64,000 bases of DNA. Source: Bradyrhizobium yuanmingense (GTDB taxonomy: Bacteria; Pseudomonadota; Alphaproteobacteria; Rhizobiales; Xanthobacteraceae). Position 1 is the stretch's first letter. The number at the start of each line of letters is the position of its first letter. The stretch lies in contig NZ_FMAE01000001.1 in the NCBI RefSeq assembly GCF_900094575.1, positions 558,001 to 622,000 on the forward strand, in the 5' to 3' direction. Both the position numbers and the translations under genes were made by a program. Below the pieces are notes generated by a model, which worked only from the letters and a program-made list of their open reading frames with translations, ran no database searches and was not told the DNA's origin. This document shows, piece by piece, positions 1 to 9,430 of the stretch.

Positions 1-330
1 GCACTGGCGGGTGCCGGGCAATGGCTTCGCCAGGATCGCCTGCACCTCTTCGCCCTCATAGCAGACGCTGCGGTAATGTGCTGAAAGGCAGCCTATCTCG
101 AACCAAGCCTGCCCCCACAGCCGCTCGCCGAGCGGAGCGAACTGGCTGAAATGCGTCGGGCCCTCGATCGTGCCGCCCTTGAAGCCGAGCTTCTGCGCGG
201 TGGCGTCGTCATGGATCGAGGCGTGCGCGTCATAGGTCTGCGCCTGCAGCATCTGGCGTGGCTGACGCCACGGCCCGATCAGGGCCTCGGCCGTCTCCGT
301 GATCTCGGTGTCGAATGCGTTTGCAGTCAT
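1..330 (-). CDS. MaoC-like (hot-dog fold) hydratase-type protein, C-terminus cut by window edge
   Basis: Read leftward from an ATG at 330, the frame stays open for 110 codons to base 1, so the 3' end lies outside the window. Residues 49-64 (GFKGGTIEGPTHFSQF) resemble the N-terminal part of hot-dog-fold acyl dehydratases of the MaoC type; that family hydrates or dehydrates acyl-CoA thioesters. The catalytic Asp/His motif cannot be checked because too little protein is present. It is divergent from the indolepyruvate oxidoreductase gene, with 163 bp of shared upstream DNA between the two starts. The family assignment is tentative; a conserved protein of unknown function is the alternative. Confidence 0.55.
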   Translation of the reverse strand, partial: MTANAFDTEITETAEALIGPWRQPRQMLQAQTYDAHASIHDDATAQKLGFKGGTIEGPTHFSQFAPLGERLWGQAWFEIGCLSAHYRSVCYEGEEVQAILAKPLPGTRQC

Positions 331-493
331 GGCGCTCTCCGCGTGCAAGCCATGACTAGCAGGAGCGCCACGGATGCGGCCAGCGATATTGACTTCGCTG
401 GCCCATCCTTTTGACTGTCACAATTCGCATCGCGCAGCCGCGATTCCTCCCGCAGCGCAAACCTCCCGCCGGACGAAAGACGAGGACTTCCGA

Positions 494-3400
494 ATGACGC
501 TGTTGCAGGTCGAGCTGGACGACAAATACCGGCTCGAATCGAAGCGGATCTTCCTCTCCGGCACGCAGGCCCTGGTCCGCCTGCCCATGTTGCAGCGCGA
601 ACGCGACCGGCTTCAGGGCCTCAACACCGGCGGCTTCATCTCGGGCTATCGCGGTTCCCCGCTCGGCATGTACGACCACGCGTTGTGGCGGGCGAAGTCG
701 CACCTTCAGCAGCACGACATCGCTTTCGTCCCTGGTTTGAACGAGGACCTCGCCGCAACTGCGGTCTGGGGCAGCCAGCAGGTCGGCCTGTTTCCCGGCG
801 CCAAGGTCGATGGCGTGTTCGGCATCTGGTACGGCAAGGGCCCGGGCGTCGACCGCTCGGTCGATGCGCTCAAGCATGCCAATGCCGCCGGCACCTCGCT
901 CAATGGCGGCGTGCTGGCGCTCGCCGGGGACGACCACGGCTGCCAATCCTCGACGCTGGCGCATCAGAGCGAGCAGGTGTTCGCGGCGGCGCTGATTCCC
1001 GTGATCAATCCCGCCACGCTGCAGGACTATCTCGATCTCGGCCTCTACGGCTTTGCGCTGTCGCGCTTCTCCGGCTGCTGGGTCGGCTTCAAGGCGATCA
1101 GCGAGACGGTGGAGAGCTCGGCCTCGATCTATAGCGACCCCGAACGCATCAAGATCGTGGTGCCCGACGATTTCGAGATGCCGCCCGGCGGCCTCAACAT
1201 CCGCTGGCCCGATCCGCCGCTGGAGGCGGAGAAGCGCCTGTTCGGACCGAAGATGGCGGCGGTGCAGGCCTTCGCCCGCGCCAATCAGCTCGACCGCATC
1301 GTGCTCGATTCCAAGCCCGCGCGGCTCGGCATCGTCGCGACCGGCAAGGCCTATCTCGATCTGCGCCAAGCGCTCGCCGACCTCGGCATCACCGACAAGG
1401 ACGCGCAGGACCTGGGCCTTCGCATCTACAAGGTTGCCTTGACCTGGCCGCTGGAGGAAAGCGGCGCGAAACGTTTCGCTGAAGGTCTTCAGGACGTGCT
1501 GGTGGTCGAGGAGAAGCGCGGCTTCATCGAAGACCAGCTGATGCGGATCCTCTACAACGTCGATGCCTCAAAGCGCCCGACCGTCACCGGCAAGCGCGAT
1601 GAGCGCGGCGCACCGCTGTTGCCGAGCGAGGGCGAGCTGACGCCGACCATCGTCGCTGGCGCGCTGGTGGCGCGCTTGCGCAAGCTCGGCCATCACAGTC
1701 CCGTGCTGGAGCAGCGCCTCGCCAGGCTCGAGGCTTTCGACAACCCGGTGACGACCAGCACGCCGATCAAGCTCGCACGCACGCCGTTCTTCTGCTCGGG
1801 CTGCCCGCACAACACCTCGACGCGGGTGCCCGAGGGCAGCCGCGCCATGGCCGGCATCGGCTGCCACGGCATGGCGCTGAGCATGCCGACCCGCCGCACG
1901 GATCTGATCTCGCATATGGGCGCCGAGGGCGTGAACTGGATCGGCCAGTCGCCCTTCACGAACGAGAATCACATCTTCCAGAATCTCGGCGACGGCACCT
2001 ACACGCATTCCGGCCTGCTCGCCCTTCGTGCGGCTTCGGCCGCCGGCATCAACATCACCTACAAGATCCTCTACAACGACGCCGTGGCGATGACCGGCGG
2101 CCAGCCCGCCGAAGGCGCCTTCAACGTCGCGCAGATCGCCCATCAAGTCTGGGCCGAAGGCGTCAAGCGGCTTGCGATCGTCTCCGACGATCCCACAAAG
2201 TATCCGCAAGGCGGATACTTCCCGCAAGGCGCGACCATCCACCACCGCCGCGAGCTCGATGCCGTGCAGCGCGAGCTGCGCGATATCAAGGGCCTAACGG
2301 TCATCATCTACGACCAGACCTGCGCCGCCGAGAAGCGCCGCCGCCGTAAGCGCGGGCTCTATCCCGATCCCGCCAAGCGCGCCTTCATCAACGAGCTCGT
2401 TTGCGAAGGTTGCGGCGATTGCTCGCAGGCCTCGAACTGCGTCTCGGTGCAGCCGCTGGAGACCGAATTCGGCCGCAAGCGCCAGATCGACCAGTCGAAC
2501 TGCAACAAGGACTTTTCCTGCGTCGAGGGCTTTTGCCCGAGCTTCGTCACCGTCCATGGCGGCTCGCTGAAGCGGATGAAGACCTCGGCTGTGGATTCCG
2601 GCCAGCTGTTCGCGGATCTGCCGCTGCCGCCGGCGCGTGAGCTGGACGGGCCCTACAACATCCTCGTCACCGGCATCGGCGGCACCGGCGTCATCACCAT
2701 CGGAGCCCTGCTCGGCATGGCTGCCCATGTCGACGGCCGCGGCTGCTCGGCGCTCGACTTCACCGGCCTGTCGCAGAAGAACGGCGCGGTGATGAGCCAT
2801 GTCCGCATCGCACGGACGCCGGAAGACATCTCCGCGGTTCGCATCACCACGGGCGGCGCCGACGTCATCCTCGGCTGCGACATGATCGTCTCCGCGGGCC
2901 CGACGGCGCTGAGCCGCGCCGAGCGCGGCGTGACCAAGGCCTACATCAACGCCGATCTGCAGCCGACCGCGAGCTTCGTGCAAAACCCCGATCTCGATTT
3001 CGAGATGGGCGCAATGCAGACCGTGCTCCGCGACGCTATCGGCGACAACAACCTCGACATCATCGACGCGACAGGCATTGCCGCGGCACTGATGGGCGAT
3101 TCCATCGCGACCAACCCCTTCATGCTCGGCTTTGCGTTCCAGAAGGGCGCGATCCCGCTGTCGCTGGAAGCCCTGCTTCGCGCCATCGAGATCAACGGCG
3201 CCGCGATCGAGATGAACAAGCTCGCCTTCACCTGGGGCCGGCTCGCTGCCCACGACATGTCGCGCGTGCGCAGCGTGCTCCAGTTCAAGGCAATAGCGTC
3301 CGCGCCTGCGAAATCGCTCGACGATATCATCGCGACGCGCGCCGAATTCCTGACCTTCTATCAGGACAAGGCCTATGCCGACCGCTACCTCGCAGCCGTC

Positions 3401-3970
3401 GCGAAGGTGCGCAAGGCGGAGAGCGCGGCTTTGCCCGGGTCAACCGAGCTCACCGAAGCGGTCGCAAAGAACCTGTTCAAGCTGATGTCCTACAAGGACG
3501 AATATGAGGTCGCCCGGCTCTACACCGACGGCAGCTTCGCCAAGAAAGTGTCTGAGAAGTTCGACGGCGATTTCACGCTGAAGTACCATTTGGCGCCGCC
3601 GATCTTCGCCAAGCGCGACAAGACGACCGGACACCTGCAGAAGCAGGAGTTCGGGAGCTGGATGTTCCACGCCTTCCGCCTGCTCGCCAGGCTCAAGTTC
3701 CTGCGCGGCAGCGTGTTCGATCCGTTCGGCCGCACCGAGGAGCGCCGGACTGAGCGGAAATTGATCGCGGATTATCTGGCGATGATCGACCAGCGGATCA
3801 CAGGGCTGAAGCCGGATCAAATCCCGCTGCTGGCAAGGCTTGCGCGCGTGCCGGAGACCATCCGCGGCTTCGGCCACGTCAAGGAGGCCAACATCAGGCT
3901 GGCGGCGGCCGAGACGGCGCGGCTGGAAGCGGAGCTGGAGAACAGCCGCTTTGCCGCCGCGGCGGAGTAG
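494..3970 (+). CDS. indolepyruvate ferredoxin oxidoreductase, single-chain alpha/gamma fusion
   Basis: A 1158-residue thiamine-diphosphate and iron-sulfur enzyme that oxidatively decarboxylates aryl-2-oxoacids such as indolepyruvate to acyl-CoA, passing electrons to ferredoxin. The N-terminal half is the pyruvate-oxidoreductase-like part; a cysteine-rich CSGCPHNTSTR stretch lies near residue 435 in the TPP-binding half. CEGCGDCSQASNC near residue 637 is a ferredoxin-like cysteine motif. A gamma-subunit Rossmann segment, VTGIGGTGVITIGALLG, starts near residue 725. The fused length of about 1150 residues is usual for proteobacterial forms, in contrast to the separate IorA/IorB of archaea. The ATG at 494 was chosen because family proteins begin close to MTLLQVELDDKY; the frame is also open upstream to 374. 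It stands alone as a transcription unit and converges on the protease gene. Confidence 0.92.
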   Translation: MTLLQVELDDKYRLESKRIFLSGTQALVRLPMLQRERDRLQGLNTGGFISGYRGSPLGMYDHALWRAKSHLQQHDIAFVPGLNEDLAATAVWGSQQVGLFPGAKVDGVFGIWYGKGPGVDRSVDALKHANAAGTSLNGGVLALAGDDHGCQSSTLAHQSEQVFAAALIPVINPATLQDYLDLGLYGFALSRFSGCWVGFKAISETVESSASIYSDPERIKIVVPDDFEMPPGGLNIRWPDPPLEAEKRLFGPKMAAVQAFARANQLDRIVLDSKPARLGIVATGKAYLDLRQALADLGITDKDAQDLGLRIYKVALTWPLEESGAKRFAEGLQDVLVVEEKRGFIEDQLMRILYNVDASKRPTVTGKRDERGAPLLPSEGELTPTIVAGALVARLRKLGHHSPVLEQRLARLEAFDNPVTTSTPIKLARTPFFCSGCPHNTSTRVPEGSRAMAGIGCHGMALSMPTRRTDLISHMGAEGVNWIGQSPFTNENHIFQNLGDGTYTHSGLLALRAASAAGINITYKILYNDAVAMTGGQPAEGAFNVAQIAHQVWAEGVKRLAIVSDDPTKYPQGGYFPQGATIHHRRELDAVQRELRDIKGLTVIIYDQTCAAEKRRRRKRGLYPDPAKRAFINELVCEGCGDCSQASNCVSVQPLETEFGRKRQIDQSNCNKDFSCVEGFCPSFVTVHGGSLKRMKTSAVDSGQLFADLPLPPARELDGPYNILVTGIGGTGVITIGALLGMAAHVDGRGCSALDFTGLSQKNGAVMSHVRIARTPEDISAVRITTGGADVILGCDMIVSAGPTALSRAERGVTKAYINADLQPTASFVQNPDLDFEMGAMQTVLRDAIGDNNLDIIDATGIAAALMGDSIATNPFMLGFAFQKGAIPLSLEALLRAIEINGAAIEMNKLAFTWGRLAAHDMSRVRSVLQFKAIASAPAKSLDDIIATRAEFLTFYQDKAYADRYLAAVAKVRKAESAALPGSTELTEAVAKNLFKLMSYKDEYEVARLYTDGSFAKKVSEKFDGDFTLKYHLAPPIFAKRDKTTGHLQKQEFGSWMFHAFRLLARLKFLRGSVFDPFGRTEERRTERKLIADYLAMIDQRITGLKPDQIPLLARLARVPETIRGFGHVKEANIRLAAAETARLEAELENSRFAAAAE

Positions 3971-3989
3971 AGGCTAGGCGCCAGCCTCT
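3969..3989. terminator. stem-loop between convergent genes
   Basis: AGAGGCT-AGGCGCC-AGCCTCT is a perfect 7-bp inverted repeat with a 7-nt loop. It begins inside the stop codon of the indolepyruvate oxidoreductase gene and sits between two convergent genes. There is no clear run of T on either side, so it is a candidate terminator or mRNA 3'-end stabiliser only. Confidence 0.4.
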
Positions 3990-4026
3990 CTCCGCGTCAG
4001 GCACATACACGCTGTCATCGCCAGGT

Positions 4027-5046
4027 TCAGCGCGCCGGCTTGCGCTCGATCGGGTCGATATCGATCGCCCGGAGGCGGCCGAGGCGCAGCACGTCCATGG
4101 CGAGCCGGCGGCCGATCCGGTCGCGGTCGAGCACGCGGATCAGATCGTCGACGCCATTGATCTCGACGCCGTCGAGCCTGATCACGACGTCGCCGGGCAA
4201 CAGGCCTGCCTTCGCCGCTGGTCCATCCGGCTCGATCTGCATCAGAAGCGCGCCCATCTTGTTCTCGACGCCGGCCAGCACCGCGTGCCGCCGCGGGACC
4301 GGCGCGGTCTGCCCGGCGACACCGATATAGGCGCGGCGGACATAGCCGTGGCGGATGATCTCCGACAGCACGAATTGCGCGGTGTTGCTGGCGACCGCAA
4401 AACAGATTCCTTGCGCGCCATTGATGATCGCGGTGTTGATGCCGATCACCTCGGCATGCGACGACACCAGCGGCCCGCCGGAATTGCCGGGATTGAGGGC
4501 GGCATCGGTCTGGATCACGTCCTCGATGGTGCGCCCGCTCACCGAGCGGATCGAGCGGCCGAGCGCCGAGACCACGCCGGCCGTCACGGTCGATTCGAAG
4601 CCGAGCGGATTGCCGATCGCGATCACGAGCTGGCCGCGCCGCAGGCTCTTGGAATTGCCGAGCGCGGCATAGGGCAAGTGCCGCACGCCATTGGCACGCA
4701 GCAGCGCCAGATCCGTATCGGGATCAACGCCGAGCACCTGGGCGTCGCCGACATGGCCTTCGACGTCGCGCAGCCGGATCTCCTTCGACGTGCCGACCAC
4801 ATGACTGTTGGTGAGCACGAGCCCATCCGGCGAGATCACGATGCCGGAGCCGAGCCCGCCGCGCTCGCGACCGTTCGACACCTTGGGGCCGGTCTCGACG
4901 CGCACGACCGCAGGGCCGACGCGATCGGTGACGTCGATCACAGCATTGGAATAGGCGTCCAGCAGCGCCCGGTCATCGGCCGGGCCAGGCGCCGTCGTCC
5001 GCGATGACGGTGCGTCATCGGCGATATCTGAGGTGAAGTCCAACAT
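4027..5046 (-). CDS. HtrA/DegP-type trypsin-like serine protease with one PDZ domain
   Basis: A 339-residue S1C-family protease. The catalytic triad is readable: His82 in TNSHVV, Asp112 in TDLALL and Ser189 in GNSGGPL. A single PDZ domain follows (about residues 245-330), with the carboxylate-binding region around MGALLMQIEPDGPAAKAGLLPGD split over the linker. No signal peptide or N-terminal membrane segment is apparent, unlike classical periplasmic DegP, so the protein may be cytoplasmic or the real start could be different; the ATG at 5046 is the first plausible one. HtrA proteins degrade or hold damaged proteins and are usually stress-induced. It is a single gene between convergent and co-oriented neighbours. 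Confidence 0.88.
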   Translation of the reverse strand: MLDFTSDIADDAPSSRTTAPGPADDRALLDAYSNAVIDVTDRVGPAVVRVETGPKVSNGRERGGLGSGIVISPDGLVLTNSHVVGTSKEIRLRDVEGHVGDAQVLGVDPDTDLALLRANGVRHLPYAALGNSKSLRRGQLVIAIGNPLGFESTVTAGVVSALGRSIRSVSGRTIEDVIQTDAALNPGNSGGPLVSSHAEVIGINTAIINGAQGICFAVASNTAQFVLSEIIRHGYVRRAYIGVAGQTAPVPRRHAVLAGVENKMGALLMQIEPDGPAAKAGLLPGDVVIRLDGVEINGVDDLIRVLDRDRIGRRLAMDVLRLGRLRAIDIDPIERKPAR

Positions 5047-5138
5047 GGCAAGAGTCCTCGAAGGCTCACACAGATGGTGGCCTGCTCCCGGAGGCGCAAG
5101 TGGCCCGCCTGGAGCGCAGCGCCGGGCTGCCCAGATGG

Positions 5139-5588
5139 CTAGGGCGGGCGCCTCAGCGAGCCACCTCTTGCCTTAACCGGATCGAGCAGCGACCAGTCCC
5201 CCTCTGGGAGCACATGGCCCTTGGGGAAAGGCGCGCGCAGCTCGAGCCCCAGCGAGCTCAGTACGCGGTCATTGCGGTAATAGCATTGCAGCACGACACG
5301 GACGAGGGTTGCGGCGGCAACGCCGCCGTTCTTCCGAAACTCGTGCACCACCGCGTCGCGTCTGGCGGCATCGAGCTCGGCAAGCGGGCCCCGGGCGAGC
5401 CGCGCCAGGTGATCCAGCGCCGCCGCCACCAATTTGGTATCGCGACCGAGCGTTGCCAGCATGTCGGCCTGGATCGCGGGATCGTCGGCGCCCGGCACCT
5501 TGTACTCGTCGCTGGCCGGAATGATCATCGCGGCGATGGCGCGGAGATCGTCGCGTTGCCTGCGTGTCAGTTGGTTGTCTGCGGACAT
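5139..5588 (-). CDS. gluconate 2-dehydrogenase subunit 3-like small subunit
   Basis: A 149-residue helical protein that starts 7 bp after the stop of the GMC oxidoreductase gene, so the two are an operon. In membrane-bound gluconate, sorbitol and related dehydrogenases, a small third subunit of this kind accompanies the flavoprotein. The length, the RRQRDDLRAIAAMIIPASD start and the tight coupling fit that family. There is no obvious Tat or Sec signal, whereas many family members carry a twin-arginine signal. GAGG five bases before the ATG at 5588 favours this start over the GTG one codon upstream. The assignment rests mainly on context. Confidence 0.62.
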   Translation of the reverse strand: MSADNQLTRRQRDDLRAIAAMIIPASDEYKVPGADDPAIQADMLATLGRDTKLVAAALDHLARLARGPLAELDAARRDAVVHEFRKNGGVAAATLVRVVLQCYYRNDRVLSSLGLELRAPFPKGHVLPEGDWSLLDPVKARGGSLRRPP

Positions 5589-5595
5589 CACAGCC

Positions 5596-7194
5596 TCAAT
5601 CGAACAAATTGGCGAGGCGCTGCTTCATCTGGTCGGCGATGTAGAGCGCGAGGGCCTGGATGGTGGAGGTCGGGTTCACGCCGCCCGAGGTGACGAAGAT
5701 GCTGCCGTCGACGATGAAGAGGTTCTTCACGTCGTGCGCGCGGCCCCATTCGTTGACGACGGAACGCTCGGGGTCGGTGCCCATGCGCGCGGTGCCGAGC
5801 AGGTGCCAGCCGCCCCAGGGAATCGGCGAGTTGACGCAGATGTCGCTCGCGCCGGCCGTCTCGAGAAACTCGCGGCCGCGCGCCAGCGCGTGCTCCATCA
5901 TCTTCCGGCTGTTCTCGCTGATGGTGTAGTCGACCTTCGGCGCGGGAATGCCGTGACTGTCCTTCAGCACCGGATCGAGCGTGACACGATTGTGCTCCTC
6001 CGGCAGATCCTCACAAATCGCGGAGAAACCTAAGCGATGGCCGTTGAGCTTGCGGAACACGCGGTGGTGATCCTCGCCCCACGGCAAGATGCCCTTTTGC
6101 TCGCTCACGACCGCTTCGAACACCGGCCCGGCCCCGCGCACGAACTGAACGCCATAGCCGCGCACGAAACCGCGCGACAGGTCGGTGTCATACCATTGCT
6201 TGCTCCACAGGCAGGTCGGCGGCGCGCGGTTGGAGTCAGTCGGCTCCTTCACATAGCCGTAGATCTGCGCATAGGGATGGAACATCAGGTTCTTGCCGAC
6301 GAGGCCCGACGAATTGGCGAGACCGTTGGGGAAGCGGCCCGATGCCGAGTTGAGCAGCAGCCGCGGCGTGCCGACGCCGTTGCAGGCGATGACGACGACA
6401 TGCGCGGGCTGAAACTGCTCGATGCCGTCTTTGTCGTAATAGACCACGCCCGAGGCCATGCCGTTCTCATCGGTGGTGATCTCGCGCACCCGGCAATGCG
6501 TGCGCAGCTCGACGCCGGCACGGATCGCATGCGGCCAATAGGTGATGTCGGTGGAGGATTTTGCGCCTTGCGCGCAGGCCGGCGTGCAATGGCCGAGATT
6601 AATGCAGCGCGCCCGGCCCTCGTAGTCCATCGTCGCGACCGTGGTGTCCGACGGCCACCAGTGCCAGCCGAGCTTGTTCATGGCCTTGGAGATGATGGCG
6701 CCGGACAGGCCCATCGGCTGCTGCGGCATCGGCGGATGCGTCAGCGGCGACAGCGGATCGCCTGACAGGCCCGACGTGCCCATCATGCGGTCGTTCTCTT
6801 CGAAGAACGGAGTCAATGCCTCGTAGTCGATCGGCCAGTCGTCGGCGACGCCGTCGAGCGTCTTCACCTTGAAATCGGAGGGATGCAGCCGCGGCCAGTG
6901 CGCGGTGTACATCACGGTCGAGCCGCCGACCGCGTTGTAGTTCACGACCTTGATCGGAGAGTTGTCGTCGTTGATCGGGTAGTCCTCGGGCCGGCCGCGC
7001 ACGTTCGGGCTCGACGACCATTCGCCGTAGAACTTGGCCTCCCAGTCGCGGCCCGTGCTGGGATATTCCGCCGGGTTCATCCAGCCGCCCTGCTCCAGGC
7101 AGAGGATGTGCATCTTGGTCTCGGCCAGCGACCACGCCACCGCCGCGCCCGAAGCGCCGGCGCCGATGATCAGGACATCCACCGGGTCTTTCAT
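5596..7194 (-). CDS. GMC-family FAD-dependent oxidoreductase
   Basis: A 532-residue flavoprotein of the glucose-methanol-choline family, which oxidises alcohol groups of sugars and polyols. An FAD-binding Rossmann motif (DVLIIGAGASGAAVAW) begins at residue 5. The C-terminal GMC signature region reads HLLGTARMG and later FVTSGGVNPTSTIQAL, carrying the usual catalytic His/Asn pair. The ATG at 7194 is preceded by a GGGGGAGG purine run; the open frame extends upstream to 7347 but that part looks non-coding. The small partner subunit follows at once. The third component usual in such dehydrogenases, a multihaem cytochrome c, is not encoded beside it, so the electron acceptor is unknown. The substrate cannot be predicted. 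Confidence 0.88.
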   Translation of the reverse strand: MKDPVDVLIIGAGASGAAVAWSLAETKMHILCLEQGGWMNPAEYPSTGRDWEAKFYGEWSSSPNVRGRPEDYPINDDNSPIKVVNYNAVGGSTVMYTAHWPRLHPSDFKVKTLDGVADDWPIDYEALTPFFEENDRMMGTSGLSGDPLSPLTHPPMPQQPMGLSGAIISKAMNKLGWHWWPSDTTVATMDYEGRARCINLGHCTPACAQGAKSSTDITYWPHAIRAGVELRTHCRVREITTDENGMASGVVYYDKDGIEQFQPAHVVVIACNGVGTPRLLLNSASGRFPNGLANSSGLVGKNLMFHPYAQIYGYVKEPTDSNRAPPTCLWSKQWYDTDLSRGFVRGYGVQFVRGAGPVFEAVVSEQKGILPWGEDHHRVFRKLNGHRLGFSAICEDLPEEHNRVTLDPVLKDSHGIPAPKVDYTISENSRKMMEHALARGREFLETAGASDICVNSPIPWGGWHLLGTARMGTDPERSVVNEWGRAHDVKNLFIVDGSIFVTSGGVNPTSTIQALALYIADQMKQRLANLFD

Positions 7195-7395
7195 CGCAAC
7201 CTTGTCCTCCCCCTCGCCGCTTACCGGGCGATTCGGCCTTGCGCGGTCAGCGAGGCCGGCGAAACGATACGGGCAGAGCGCCGGCGGAGTAAAGCGGCGG
7301 GGCCGGAATGTCGCACTTCGCGAGGCGCAGACCATTGGTCTCGCCACATCCGGATGCTAGGAACGGGGCGCACGAGCCATCGATAGCGAGACCGT

Positions 7396-8184
7396 ATGTC
7401 CTTCCAGAAAATCTTTGCAGCCGCCCGCGCTTTTGCGCTCGTTTCGTTTCTCGCCTTGTCCGGATTTCTGGCCTCGTCCGGACCAGTTTCCGCGCTGACC
7501 GGCGCCGCGACGGCCCGTGACGGCAACTCGGTCCAGCTCGGCGACGTCACCTACCGGCTCGACGGCGTCGACGCGCCGGAGCTCGACCAGGTCTGCATCG
7601 ACAATAAAGCCGATGCCTGGACCTGCGGCATCGAGGCCCGCGACCAGCTCGCGAAGCTCATCAACAAACGAACGGTGCGCTGCGACGATGTCGGGCCCGA
7701 GAAGAGCTTTGGCAAGCGGCACCGCGCCATCTGCACGGCCGAAGGCGACAAGGCCAGCCTGAACGAGCAGCTGATCAAGCTCGGCTTTGCCCTCGCACGC
7801 GAGCCGATGAAGGCCAACGTCAAGCCGGCAGCCACCGAGGCCAAGACGACGGCGGCGGGGATCTGGAAGGGCTGTTTTGTTGCACCGCAAGATTTCCGCA
7901 GCGGCAAGAAGGACGGCGCGCTGCTGGGCACCGCCTGCCGCCCGGACCGCGACAAGGAAATCCGCGCCGTGCTGTTTCCGGAGGAGCTGACCATGCCCCC
8001 CAACTGCAGCATCAAGGGCAAGCTCGCGGTGCGCGCCCGCGTCACCGGCAATATCGGCATCTACCATCTGCGGGGATGCCCGAGCTATCCCGCGACCACG
8101 ACACCGGATCGCTGGTTCTGCTCGGAGGACGACGCCCAGGCGGCCGGCTTCCGCAAGGCCTACAATTGCCGCCGGCCAAGGTGA
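7396..8184 (+). CDS. exported staphylococcal nuclease-like (thermonuclease family) protein
   Basis: A 262-residue protein with a signal peptide of about 34 residues (hydrophobic core [17 protein letters not shown], cleavage near SALTG). Residues 35-160 look like an SNase fold: [17 protein letters not shown] matches the beginning of the nuclease barrel, and a family Asp lies in DGVDAPE. The rest of the active site is less clear; the usual second-strand Arg/Glu pair may be altered, so catalysis is uncertain. The C-terminal 100 residues, with [10 protein letters not shown] and CPSYPATTT, form an extra domain often seen in alphaproteobacterial homologues. It is divergent from the GMC gene and ends at a strong terminator. 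Confidence 0.75.
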   Translation: MSFQKIFAAARAFALVSFLALSGFLASSGPVSALTGAATARDGNSVQLGDVTYRLDGVDAPELDQVCIDNKADAWTCGIEARDQLAKLINKRTVRCDDVGPEKSFGKRHRAICTAEGDKASLNEQLIKLGFALAREPMKANVKPAATEAKTTAAGIWKGCFVAPQDFRSGKKDGALLGTACRPDRDKEIRAVLFPEELTMPPNCSIKGKLAVRARVTGNIGIYHLRGCPSYPATTTPDRWFCSEDDAQAAGFRKAYNCRRPR

Positions 8185-8405
8185 GCAAGCTCCCTCACGC
8201 ACCCGTGAGTGGTAATCCGAGACCGTATTGATCCGGAATTGAACTTCGTCGGCGGTTGCTGCATTTGTATGCCAACGCAAGCGCCCTTGCGCGAGCGTTT
8301 CCTTGGCAGCAATCCGGCTCCGGCCGATTGTCTTTGCTTGGGCGTTTCCTCCCTAGACTTGGGCCGCTTGTCACAAGCAAGCGGCTCTCTCTTTTTGCGC
8401 GGCTG
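8185..8405. other. 221-bp intergenic region between convergent genes
   Basis: No gene was recognised. The right part holds the strong stem-loop terminator of the nuclease gene. The left part is moderately AT-rich and without repeats visible by eye. Confidence 0.5.
8363..8396 (+). terminator. rho-independent terminator of the nuclease gene
   Basis: GCCGCTTG pairs perfectly with CAAGCGGC across a 7-nt loop (TCACAAG), followed on the plus strand by TCTCTCTTTTT. It lies 10 bp before the stop of convergent cyoD and would stop transcription from the nuclease gene before it runs antisense into cyo. Confidence 0.75.
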
Positions 8406-8792
8406 TCACTGCATCCGCATGATCTGGTCCATCGGCGGCATGTTGGCGTTGAGATTCGCCATGATCCAGACCGTGCCGCCGACCACCAGGAACACCACCA
8501 GCAGCCCGAAGGCGAGCGCCAGCACGTTGTTGGTGTTATCGGGGCCGGTGGTGATGTGCAGGAAGAACACCAGATGCACGCCCATCTGTGCGATCGCGAG
8601 CACGATCAGCGCGACGGGAATCGAGGGCTGCCAGACCAGGTCCGTGCCGGCGATGAAGAACGACGTCGCCGTGAGCAGCAGCGCGAGCACGAGCCCGACG
8701 ACGTAACCGAGGATCCTTGCGCCGACGCTATGCTCTTCTTCCTCGCCCGGCGCGAGGTCGCGTTTGACCATCCCATGCGTCTGCTCACTCAT
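8406..8792 (-). CDS. cyoD: cytochrome bo3 ubiquinol oxidase subunit IV
   Basis: A 128-residue integral membrane protein with three hydrophobic helices (about residues 26-45, 55-77 and 88-110). The AQMGVHLVFFLHI segment of helix II is characteristic of CyoD, the small subunit that assists assembly of the CuB site in subunit I. It is the last gene of the operon and overlaps cyoC by 4 bp (ATGA), which fixes the start at 8792. The gene faces the nuclease gene tail to tail. Confidence 0.94.
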   Translation of the reverse strand: MSEQTHGMVKRDLAPGEEEEHSVGARILGYVVGLVLALLLTATSFFIAGTDLVWQPSIPVALIVLAIAQMGVHLVFFLHITTGPDNTNNVLALAFGLLVVFLVVGGTVWIMANLNANMPPMDQIMRMQ

Positions 8793-9430
8793 GGCGCGCT
8801 CCCGAGCAGGTACACGACGGAGAACACTGCGACCCAGACGATGTCGAGCGCGTGCCAGAACAGCGCAAAGCACGTCATCCGGCGCAAGATGTCTGCGCGA
8901 AAGCCCTTGGCGAACACCTGGGCCATCATGGTGAGAAGCCACAGCACGCCGGCGGAGACGTGAAGGCCATGGCAGCCGACCAGCGAGAAGAACGCGGTCA
9001 GGAACGCACTGCGTGACGGGCCATAGCCGCGCGCGATGAGGTCGGCAAATTCGCGAAACTCGAGAACGAGGAATATCAGCCCGAGCACGCAGGTCACGGT
9101 CATGCTAAGATAAAACCAGAACCGGTTGCGCACGTCGGCGGCGATGCTGGCCATGCCGCAGGTGAAGCTCGACAACAGCAGGCAGACCGTCTCGATCGCC
9201 ACGTTCCTCTGCTCGAAGATCTCCGCGCCCTTGGGGCCGCCGGCGGTCTGGCCTGACAGCACCGCATAGGCCGCGAAGAAGCAGGAGAACATCACGATGT
9301 CGGAGAGCAGGAAGATCCAGAAGCCGTAGGCGGTCACGATCCGCTTCGGCGCGGGGCCGGGATGCTCGATGACGAGGCCGATATGATGGGGATCGGCATG
9401 CGCGTGGCCTGCGGTCGCGGTCATCGCCAT
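8789..9430 (-). CDS. cyoC: cytochrome bo3 ubiquinol oxidase subunit III
   Basis: A 213-residue protein with five predicted membrane helices, matching the five-helix CyoC rather than the seven-helix cytochrome c oxidase subunit III. A His-rich start (TAGHAHADPHH) precedes the first helix; GCHGLHVSAGVLWLL and ALFWHALDIVWVAVF are subunit III signatures. Its ATG shares one base with the stop of cyoB (TGATG), so translation is coupled. Subunit III stabilises the core and the proton-entry region. Confidence 0.95.
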   Translation of the reverse strand: MAMTATAGHAHADPHHIGLVIEHPGPAPKRIVTAYGFWIFLLSDIVMFSCFFAAYAVLSGQTAGGPKGAEIFEQRNVAIETVCLLLSSFTCGMASIAADVRNRFWFYLSMTVTCVLGLIFLVLEFREFADLIARGYGPSRSAFLTAFFSLVGCHGLHVSAGVLWLLTMMAQVFAKGFRADILRRMTCFALFWHALDIVWVAVFSVVYLLGSAP

